From an uncultured Ruminococcus sp. (GTDB lineage: Bacteria > Bacillota > Clostridia > Oscillospirales > Ruminococcaceae): a stretch of DNA of 64,000 nucleotides. The notes under the pieces are model-generated. The model was not told the origin of the DNA. It worked only from the letters and a program-made list of their open reading frames with translations, and made no database searches. Location: positions 58,719 through 122,718 of the forward strand of contig CADALT010000004.1 in assembly GCA_902788785.1 (NCBI GenBank), in the 5' to 3' direction. Numbering within the stretch: the first letter of the stretch is position 1; each line of letters starts with the position of its first letter. A program made the translations under genes and the position numbers. Of the stretch, positions 57,993 to 64,000 are shown one piece after another.

Positions 57993-58865
57993 ATGAAATT
58001 CAGATCATTAACAGGTGTAGTGCTGGCTATGGGTGCGGCGCTGATCTCGGCTGTGCCTGCTGCGGCTGACAGTTTGCCGGGCGACGCTGACAATGACGGA
58101 AAGGTTAATGTTGCCGATATTGCCATGATCGCTTCGCATATCAAAGGCATACGTTCTCTGGATAAGGATAATTATGCAGCTGCCGATGTCAACGAAGACG
58201 GAAATATCGACGTGACGGATATTTCGATGATAGCAGCGCATATAAAAGGTATAAAGGCTATAGGCAGCAGCGATGAGCCTGTGATAAATGAGCCCAAAGG
58301 TCCTGAGATAGTAACTAAGGACGGCGTTACATATGTTGATGGCATACTCATCGCTAATAAGAGCTACGCTCTGCCCGAGAATTACGGTAATGGCAATTCC
58401 TATACCAGCGACAATTCTTTTGGTCTGACACCCGAGACATATGCGGCTTTCTGTGAGATGCAGTCAGGTGCGTACCGTGACGGCTACAGCCTGTGGGTAT
58501 GCTCGGGCTACAGAAGCTACTGGTATCAGAGTGACCTGTATTGGGGTTATGTGAACAGAGACGGTCAGAGTGAGGCTGATACTTATTCTGCAAGACCCGG
58601 ACATTCCGAGCATCAGACAGGTCTGGCGCTGGATATAAATTATGCTGACAGCTGGTTCGATAACACAGCCGAGGCTCGCTGGATAGCCGAAAACTGTGCA
58701 GACTATGGCTTTATCCTGCGCTATCCAAAGGGCAAAGAGGATAAGACAGGCTATATGTATGAATCCTGGCACGTAAGATATGTGGGTAAGGAGCTTGCAA
58801 GAAAGGTCACAGATTCGGGGCTCTGCCTTGAAGAATATCTGGGAATAGATTCCTACTATCACTAA
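57993..58865 (+). CDS. Secreted dockerin-linked D-alanyl-D-alanine carboxypeptidase (VanY family)
   Basis: 290 residues. Signal peptide about 1-25 (cleavage after AAA/ADS). A type I dockerin follows directly (about 27-90) with two calcium segments, GDADNDGKVNVADIAMIASH and DVNEDGNIDVTDISMIAAH. After a linker comes a VanY/peptidase M15 domain: SARPGHSEHQTGLALDIN supplies the HxxGxxxD zinc site and YESWHVRYVG the catalytic ExxH. The enzyme should trim the terminal D-Ala of peptidoglycan peptides while attached to a cohesin. A dockerin on a cell-wall peptidase, and at the N-terminus, is unusual. GGAGGATG site fixes the ATG. Confidence 0.9.
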   Translation: MKFRSLTGVVLAMGAALISAVPAAADSLPGDADNDGKVNVADIAMIASHIKGIRSLDKDNYAAADVNEDGNIDVTDISMIAAHIKGIKAIGSSDEPVINEPKGPEIVTKDGVTYVDGILIANKSYALPENYGNGNSYTSDNSFGLTPETYAAFCEMQSGAYRDGYSLWVCSGYRSYWYQSDLYWGYVNRDGQSEADTYSARPGHSEHQTGLALDINYADSWFDNTAEARWIAENCADYGFILRYPKGKEDKTGYMYESWHVRYVGKELARKVTDSGLCLEEYLGIDSYYH

Positions 58866-58901
58866 ACGAGTACGATTTTTTACCCTGTAATTTAATATGA
58901 C

Positions 58902-58938
58902 AAATGCGCTCACGGCGATGTTCGTGGGCGCATTTTTA
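58902..58938 (+). terminator. Terminator after the dockerin-VanY gene
   Basis: AAATGCGCTCACG / CGTGGGCGCATTT followed by TTA; both flanks are A/T runs. Confidence 0.85.
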
Positions 58939-58997
58939 TAATTAAAACGTCATTATCTCAAAGGTATCTGCATATCATTCTGTAAGAGGTGATATAT

Positions 58998-59477
58998 ATG
59001 AAAGCTAACGGAAACGATCGTCAGCTGAAACTTACTGAACTGCTTATCTATATTATCGGGGCGGAACTTGTGGGGGCTCTCTCGGCGCTTATTGCGGGCG
59101 GAGATTTCAGCGAATACTACCTTGCTTTGGAAAAGCCGCCGTACTCACCGCCTGCATGGGTGTTTCCCGTGGCGTGGGGCATACTCTATGCGCTGATGGG
59201 GCTTGCGGCTTATCTTGTCAGCCTGCGCACCCATAAACTGCGACGCACCGCACTTTGCGTTTACATAGTTCAGCTTGCGGTGAACTTTCTGTATGCGCCT
59301 GTGTTTTTCGGCTTGAAGTCGAACGTTGGCGGACTGCTGGTGAGCGTGGTGCTTGCGGTGCTTGTGACAGTCATGACGGTGAGCTTTGCAAGGGTAAGGC
59401 GCATTTCGGCAGTGATAGTTCTGCCATATCTTTTGTGGACTTATTATGCGCTGTATCTATCGGTTGGATTTGTATGA
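58998..59477 (+). CDS. TspO/MBR-family membrane protein
   Basis: 159 residues with five membrane helices. The family signature EKPPYSPPAWVFPVAWGILYALMG (about 44-67) and the closing LPYLLWTYYALYLSVGF (about 140-157) are intact. TspO proteins bind porphyrins and related ligands; the physiological role in Firmicutes is not settled. The ATG at 58998 is chosen from its AGAGGTG site rather than the upstream GTG at 58989. Monocistronic. Confidence 0.92.
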   Translation: MKANGNDRQLKLTELLIYIIGAELVGALSALIAGGDFSEYYLALEKPPYSPPAWVFPVAWGILYALMGLAAYLVSLRTHKLRRTALCVYIVQLAVNFLYAPVFFGLKSNVGGLLVSVVLAVLVTVMTVSFARVRRISAVIVLPYLLWTYYALYLSVGFV

Positions 59478-59537
59478 ACGATCATTTGTCCCACGGAAAA
59501 AACATGGGTACATTCTATGACAGATGAGCAAAAAAAG

Positions 59538-59568
59538 AAGCTGCTGCAAAATGCAACAGCTCTTTTTA
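59538..59568 (+). terminator. Terminator after the TspO gene
   Basis: AGCTGCTGC / TGCAACAGCT hairpin with AAAA loop followed by CTTTTTA. Confidence 0.8.
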
Positions 59569-59694
59569 AGGAAGTTTAGAAAAATATATGAAGAAAAAAT
59601 ATGAAGCTTCTTTTGGAAGCATCTATATAATACCCCTTGAATGTGAAAGGGGAGTGAGGGGATAAGGAATATTCTGAAAAAACACTTTCTGACA

Positions 59695-60804
59695 CTATCC
59701 GACTTTCACATAAGCACGTATTTCCGAGGTCATCTGCGCTGTCAGCTTATCGGTGGAGCCCTTATTTTCAAGCAGGAGTTTCGGATAATAATGCTTTATC
59801 ATCTGCTTGATACCCCAAATATCTTCGCCGTTTTTCAGCCGTTCATCAAGGGCTTTGGAGCATCTTTTTGATATTTCAGCCGATAGCTGTTTTGCCAGCG
59901 GATCGTTTTCTTCGGGGGTTATCTCAAGGTCGGGACGGGCGGTGAGTTCGATGTCGCAGGTCAGATGGAGCTTGCCGTCTTTGGTCCTTAAATTCCACCT
60001 GACCTTGCTGTCTTCCAGCGCACAGCTTATCTGCTTGCCGTCAAGTTTGGCGACAATGCTGCCCTTTTTGGCTTTTTTGCAGAGCAATGCAGTTTCAAGC
60101 CCCTTTTCGGGAGGGATAAGCTCGTGGGGGACACCGTATTTTATCACAGCACTGCCCACGGGGGCGACCTTGTCATCTTCGGACTTTTCACCGCTGTCCT
60201 CGGACTTTTCGATGACCTCCATAACAGGAAGTATAGTGCATTCCCGTTCAGCAACCGAGAGCATATCACGCAGTGTGCATTCCACCGTTCTGCCGTATTC
60301 ACAGCTGACTTTAAGCATACTTAACAGAGCCTCTGCCGAAGTCTCCTCGGAAGAAAGACTGGCTTCCATTATGTCGCTCGCTTTGTCCTTTGCCAGACAG
60401 ATCTGCGCTGTGGGACTGATGTTTTTGTCGCCCAAAGCGAATGCAAACAGCTCCTCGGGGGCGCTCATATCCACATCTTTGCCCAGACATATCAGCTGCA
60501 TATGTCCGAAGAACAGCTCCTTGCCCGATACAGCTCTGCACTCTGCCACTGCCTCGCTGACGGTTTTGCCGTGACCCGATACAGTCTGGATGTTCGTCTG
60601 AGATACGTCCACCGAAGTTTCCGCACCTGCACCGCTGGGCTTGAAGACCTGCACCGTCACCAGATAATCAGACCCCTGCACATCAATGCCCATGGCGTGG
60701 ACAAGCCCCCTTCGGTCGATACTCAAAGCCTTGCCAAAGGTCGAGAACATCACGCCTGCCAGTACCGCCAGTATCAGCAGATATATCCCTTTTGCTCGTT
60801 TCAT
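59695..60804 (-). CDS. Ger(x)C-family spore germination protein
   Basis: 369-residue germinant-receptor C subunit. N-terminal membrane segment (about 5-22), then the Ger(x)C domain (RRGLVHAMGIDVQGSDYLVTVQVF at about 30-53; DKNISPTAQICLAKDKASDIM at about 125). Most GerC proteins are lipoproteins with a Cys after the signal; here no Cys is present near the signal (MFSTFGKALS), so anchoring is probably through the uncleaved helix. The ATG at 60804 follows TTGGAGG. Last gene of the gerABC-type operon. Confidence 0.88.
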   Translation of the reverse strand: MKRAKGIYLLILAVLAGVMFSTFGKALSIDRRGLVHAMGIDVQGSDYLVTVQVFKPSGAGAETSVDVSQTNIQTVSGHGKTVSEAVAECRAVSGKELFFGHMQLICLGKDVDMSAPEELFAFALGDKNISPTAQICLAKDKASDIMEASLSSEETSAEALLSMLKVSCEYGRTVECTLRDMLSVAERECTILPVMEVIEKSEDSGEKSEDDKVAPVGSAVIKYGVPHELIPPEKGLETALLCKKAKKGSIVAKLDGKQISCALEDSKVRWNLRTKDGKLHLTCDIELTARPDLEITPEENDPLAKQLSAEISKRCSKALDERLKNGEDIWGIKQMIKHYYPKLLLENKGSTDKLTAQMTSEIRAYVKVG

Positions 60805-60825
60805 ATGATCCTCCAACTTATCGTG

Positions 60826-61890
60826 TCATGCCGCCGCTTTACTGTGCGAAGCTGCCGCAGGTCGGCTCAAAAGTATCAGTGGGATGATAACGGACATTCC
60901 CACCACGCTGACAAGGCTGTGTTCAGAGCAGATGACCCTTTCCCACTTGTATGAAAGCAGCAGCGGCAGCGCACAGAACGCAGGCAGTACACCGCAAAAA
61001 AGCGAGCTTTTCATCTTATCGAGGCTTGGGAACAGCAGCCGCAGACACTCCGTCGCACAGTGTATCAGCACGCCCAGCTTAACGATCCCCATGAATACCC
61101 AGACCAGCAGAAAAACTGCGTCACTGCGCTCGGTGATGAGGTTTTTTGAGAAGCTCGCCAGCGCAAACACGGGCAGCTTTGTTCTCATGCCGAATGCGCC
61201 CAGGGCAGCTGTTACCAGAATGAAAAGTCCGCCGACGAGCGTACCTTTTGCTATGAGAAAATATCTTGCTGACTTTTGGGGACTGCTCTGTGAACGCCCG
61301 GCAAGAAAGGTGAACAGTACCAGACATTCGCACCTTTCGGTCTCGGAGATAACTGCTCTGCCGATAACTTCAAATGGACGCTCAACTGCCAAATCGAGCC
61401 GCATAATGTCCATAGAAGCCGCCGAACACAGCGTCATCATCAGGATAAGTCCCACCATTCCGAAAAAGGCTATCTGCGCAGTTCTGCCTATAACAGCGGT
61501 GTCGAGCCTTGCCAGATACACAGCCGCCAGTGTACAGCACAGGGCTGTCAGCGCACGGTGCATATTCACCGAGAAGAAATAGTCCGTGAAATATGCCATG
61601 CTGCCGGCGTCCACAAAAGCCTCGTACATGAAATAGAGCATAAAACAGACTGTTATTGCCGTGCCGAGGGTGCGGTGCTTATCCATTGCCGCTTTGCACG
61701 GACCCTCGGGGCAGAGCTGTGCTAGTCTCGCCGCAGGAACAAGCAGTATACACTGCAATATAGTCGAAACGACAGCTCCGATACCGTAAGCAAGACCGCT
61801 TTCCATGTGGTTCGGGAAGAATGTCAGCGTTGCGAAAATACGTGCGCACAGCAGTATGCACACCAGAGAAAATCCCGTAAACTTCCTCAT
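60826..61890 (-). CDS. Spore germination permease (GerB subunit)
   Basis: 354 residues with about ten membrane helices, an amino-acid permease-like germinant receptor B subunit. The first helix region (GFSLVCILLCARIFATLTFFP) and the VFMGIVKLGVLIHCATECL segment are as in spore permeases. AAAGGAG ribosome binding site. Encoded between the A and C subunits with short spacing; it sits in the spore inner membrane and recognises the germinant. Confidence 0.88.
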   Translation of the reverse strand: MRKFTGFSLVCILLCARIFATLTFFPNHMESGLAYGIGAVVSTILQCILLVPAARLAQLCPEGPCKAAMDKHRTLGTAITVCFMLYFMYEAFVDAGSMAYFTDYFFSVNMHRALTALCCTLAAVYLARLDTAVIGRTAQIAFFGMVGLILMMTLCSAASMDIMRLDLAVERPFEVIGRAVISETERCECLVLFTFLAGRSQSSPQKSARYFLIAKGTLVGGLFILVTAALGAFGMRTKLPVFALASFSKNLITERSDAVFLLVWVFMGIVKLGVLIHCATECLRLLFPSLDKMKSSLFCGVLPAFCALPLLLSYKWERVICSEHSLVSVVGMSVIIPLILLSRPAAASHSKAAA

Positions 61891-61951
61891 CGTGAAGCTC
61901 CTTTATTATAATGAATTGTACTAAAATTTGTACTGAAATGATATTTGCAGA

Positions 61952-63415
61952 TCACGGCAGAGAAGTCCTGCGTTTTGCAAGCTCACCGAATGAACTTCGT
62001 GCGAAAACATCACGCAAACCATGTTCACGCAGAGGACTTAAAGGTGAAGTGTACGAAATTCCGTACTGATCTACAGCATTTATATCTGCCGCCAGAATAA
62101 CCGCTGCGATGGCGATGCCGTAAAGTCCGCCAAGTCCGCCTGCTAGTATGAACACAATGCGAAGTACCGATATCGCAGGATATAAGCTGGGCAGCACGAA
62201 CGATGCGGTGGCGGTGATGCCCACTACGATAAGCAGAGGCTGCGAGATCATGCCGCTTTTGACCGCTGCATCACCGATTATCAGCCCGCCTACAATTGAG
62301 ACTGCACCACCAACCGCTTTCGGCAGCCGCACTCCTGCCTCACGCATTATCTCGAAAAGCAGTATCAGCACTGTCATCTCCACCACAGGCGGATAGGGCG
62401 TGGCTTCCTCCGCAGCCGCCAGATTTAACAGAAGTTTCAGCGGAAAGACCTCGGGATGGAACATGACCAGCGCCGCATAAAGCCCAGGTAGTCCGATGGC
62501 AAGTATAAAGCTGAAATACTTTATGATGCGTGAAAATGCCGTATAAAACGTCTTTTCGCAATAGTCGTCCATGGTGCGGAAATTATCGGAGAACAGTGTC
62601 GGAAGTACAACGCACCCGGGTGTACCGTCGATCATTATCAGTATCCTGCCCTCGTTGAGTGCGGCGCAGGCGTTGTCGGGACGTTCGGTAGTCATCGCCG
62701 CAGAGAAGATCGAACGGTCGTAGCTGTCATCCACAAAGGGGATAATATAGCCTGAACTGAAAATAGTGTCCAATTCTATGGACATCAATTTTTGCTTGGT
62801 GGTATCCAGTATCTGCGGATCGGCTCTGCCCTCGATATATGCAAGGCAAACGTCGGTACGGGAAAGCTTTCCGACTTGCAGCAACTGAAATCTGAGTGAC
62901 GGAGTTTTCAGCCTGCGCCTTACCAATGACATATTCACTCTCAGCGCTTCGTTGAAACTGTCGTGCGCACCGCCCACAGTCTGCTCGCTCTCGGGAAGTG
63001 AGACAGCTCGTTTTTCAAATCCTTGAATCCCAAGAACACAGGCTTTTCCGATGCCGTCAGTTATTACTGCAGCAAACCCCGAGAACAATAATTCCAGAAG
63101 TTTCCCGTATTCCGTAACGATCTGTCTGTCCGAAGTCATAAGACTTTCCTCGGTCAGAAATTTCCAGACACTGTCAGCGCTGGTATTATCCTTTTTTGCA
63201 AAATCGGTCAGCGGCTGAAAAATAAGTTCAGCCATCAACTGTGAGGACGCCATTCCCTCCACTGAGATCACTGCACAGCAGGTCAAACCAATGTTTATGT
63301 TAATTATGTTAAGGTCGGCAGTCTCACCTGTAAACTGCTCTAAAAGATTTATTGCGTGTTTAAGGTCTGAGGGGATATTTAAGGTGGAACATTCATCAAA
63401 ATAAGGTGCGCTCAT
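61952..63415 (-). CDS. Spore germination protein GerA subunit
   Basis: 487 residues: a soluble N-terminal GerA domain (about 1-285, with EGRADPQILDTTKQKL near 205 and EGRILIMIDGTPGCVVLPTLF near 263) and a C-terminal membrane region of about five helices, containing PYPPVVEMTVLILLFEIMREAG and VGGAVSIVGGLIIGDAAV. These are firm family signatures. It forms the germinant-gated channel with the B and C subunits encoded after it. GAAAGGAGTG ribosome binding site. Confidence 0.93.
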   Translation of the reverse strand: MSAPYFDECSTLNIPSDLKHAINLLEQFTGETADLNIININIGLTCCAVISVEGMASSQLMAELIFQPLTDFAKKDNTSADSVWKFLTEESLMTSDRQIVTEYGKLLELLFSGFAAVITDGIGKACVLGIQGFEKRAVSLPESEQTVGGAHDSFNEALRVNMSLVRRRLKTPSLRFQLLQVGKLSRTDVCLAYIEGRADPQILDTTKQKLMSIELDTIFSSGYIIPFVDDSYDRSIFSAAMTTERPDNACAALNEGRILIMIDGTPGCVVLPTLFSDNFRTMDDYCEKTFYTAFSRIIKYFSFILAIGLPGLYAALVMFHPEVFPLKLLLNLAAAEEATPYPPVVEMTVLILLFEIMREAGVRLPKAVGGAVSIVGGLIIGDAAVKSGMISQPLLIVVGITATASFVLPSLYPAISVLRIVFILAGGLGGLYGIAIAAVILAADINAVDQYGISYTSPLSPLREHGLRDVFARSSFGELAKRRTSLP

Positions 63416-63494
63416 ATCGTTACACTCCTTTCATGACAGTTATTATTTGCAAAGTCGGGTGAATTATACATATGAGCAATAATTATTGCTTGAA

Positions 63495-63516
63495 TAAGTC
63501 CATATAAATGGACTTA
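63495..63516. promoter_or_regulatory. Palindrome upstream of the germination operon
   Basis: TAAGTCCAT-ataa-ATGGACTTA, a perfect 9-bp inverted repeat about 80 bases upstream of the gerA start; a TATAAT-like box (63463-63468, minus) lies between. Candidate operator; no forespore sigma-factor consensus is evident. Confidence 0.4.
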
Positions 63517-63534
63517 ATATTTTTAGACCAAATA

Positions 63535-63562
63535 AAAAGAGGATAGCTAACTATCCTCTTTT
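63535..63562. terminator. Terminator downstream of pntB
   Basis: AAAGAGGATAG / CTATCCTCTTT with flanking A and T runs in both directions, 33 bases after the pntB stop. Confidence 0.85.
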
Positions 63563-63594
63563 TTGTACTCTTATTGTTGATTAGGCATCCCGGG

Positions 63595-64000
63595 CTAGGG
63601 CTCATCAAACTCGCTGACCATCTGAGCGACCGTCTGCTTAGCGTCACCGTAGATCATAATGGTGTTGTCATTGGTGAACAGCGGATTCTCAACGCCCGAG
63701 AAACCTGTACCCTTACCACGCTTCAGAACAAAGACGGTTCTTGCCTCGAAAGCGTTTATTATGGGCATTCCGTAGAGAGGTGAGCTCTCGTCTGTGAGTG
63801 CAGATGGGTTTACAACGTCGTTCGCACCGATGACGATGGCAACATCTGTGTTCGCCATCTGAGGGTTCATCTCGTCAGCAGTTTTAAGCTGCTCGTAAGG
63901 TACGTTTGCCTCTGCGAGAAGTACGTTCATATGACCGGGCATACGTCCTGCAACAGGGTGGATAGCGAAGCTGACCTCCGCACCGTTTGCCTCGAGCTTG
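63595..64000 (-). CDS. pntB: NAD(P) transhydrogenase beta subunit, C-terminal part
   Basis: The frame enters from the right edge and ends at 63595. The 135 visible residues are the NADP(H)-binding domain III: HPVAGRMPGHMNVLLAEANV, IVIGANDVVNPSA, PIINAFEARTVFVLKRGKGTGF and NPLFTNDNTIMIYGDAKQTV. This subunit couples hydride transfer between NADH and NADP+ to proton movement across the membrane. Upstream parts and pntA would lie beyond the window. Confidence 0.95.
   Translation of the reverse strand, partial: KLEANGAEVSFAIHPVAGRMPGHMNVLLAEANVPYEQLKTADEMNPQMANTDVAIVIGANDVVNPSALTDESSPLYGMPIINAFEARTVFVLKRGKGTGFSGVENPLFTNDNTIMIYGDAKQTVAQMVSEFDEP

Overview
The window looks like chromosome of a Gram-positive, fibre-degrading, anaerobic Clostridia member, most likely Ruminococcus (R. 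albus-like). The sequence evidence is two dockerin-bearing secreted proteins, a mannan-oligosaccharide locus pairing a GH130 phosphorylase with a cellobiose 2-epimerase, GGAGG-type ribosome binding sites, sigma-A promoters, a GerABC germination operon and a WYL regulator. The genus is inferred, not proven.

Layout. 1-1.9 kb: 3' end of a biotin operon (bioD, bioA). 1.9-7.6 kb, minus strand: seven-gene run with an SsuABC/NMT1-type importer, DUF4418 and MacB-like ABC genes and an acetyltransferase, behind a structured leader; a divergent LysR regulator follows (8.0-9.0 kb). 9.06-9.5 kb: compact array of five tRNA genes lacking CCA, three with C instead of U at position 33. 9.5-12.1 kb: a 42-codon ORF, an XRE regulator and a secreted InlB-type repeat protein. 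12.3-14.7 kb: decayed aldo/keto reductase, SnoaL-like protein, sugar acetyltransferase, flavodoxin lipoprotein. 14.9-15.9 kb: rhodanese-ThiF fusion. 16.1-26.7 kb: mannan-oligosaccharide locus (GH130, LacI regulator, sugar ABC importer, DUF624-like protein, cellobiose 2-epimerase, SGNH esterase, ManA). The epimerase turns mannobiose into mannosylglucose, phosphorolysis yields mannose 1-phosphate, and ManA connects mannose 6-phosphate to fructose 6-phosphate. 27.4-32.5 kb: FtsX-type ABC transporter with a two-component system. 32.6-35.0 kb: WG-repeat dockerin protein and VanZ-like protein. 35.2-38.8 kb: heterodimeric ABC exporter behind a perfect palindromic operator. 39.2-43.6 kb: DUF4132 protein and SGNH hydrolase.

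43.6-57.7 kb is an AT-rich accessory region. Three copies of one promoter drive unrelated small-gene modules: a membrane protein, a pair of membrane-anchored LRR proteins, and a toxin-like plus membrane protein pair. A YezG-type immunity gene and two excisionase fragments lie among them. The 3' end of tRNA-Ser(GGA) is repeated directly at 47,987 and 57,631 (25 bp), marking the borders of a 9.6-kb integrated element that has no recognisable intact integrase. Inside it are a probable two-peptide (class IIb) bacteriocin with double-glycine leaders and GxxxG motifs, a HExxH membrane protease, and debris of the export system: a C39 peptidase start fused to a GH25 lysozyme end, and a HlyD-type end fused to a serine-recombinase start.

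After the tRNA the window returns to housekeeping and sporulation functions: a dockerin-VanY carboxypeptidase, TspO, the gerABC-type operon and the 3' end of pntB at the window edge.
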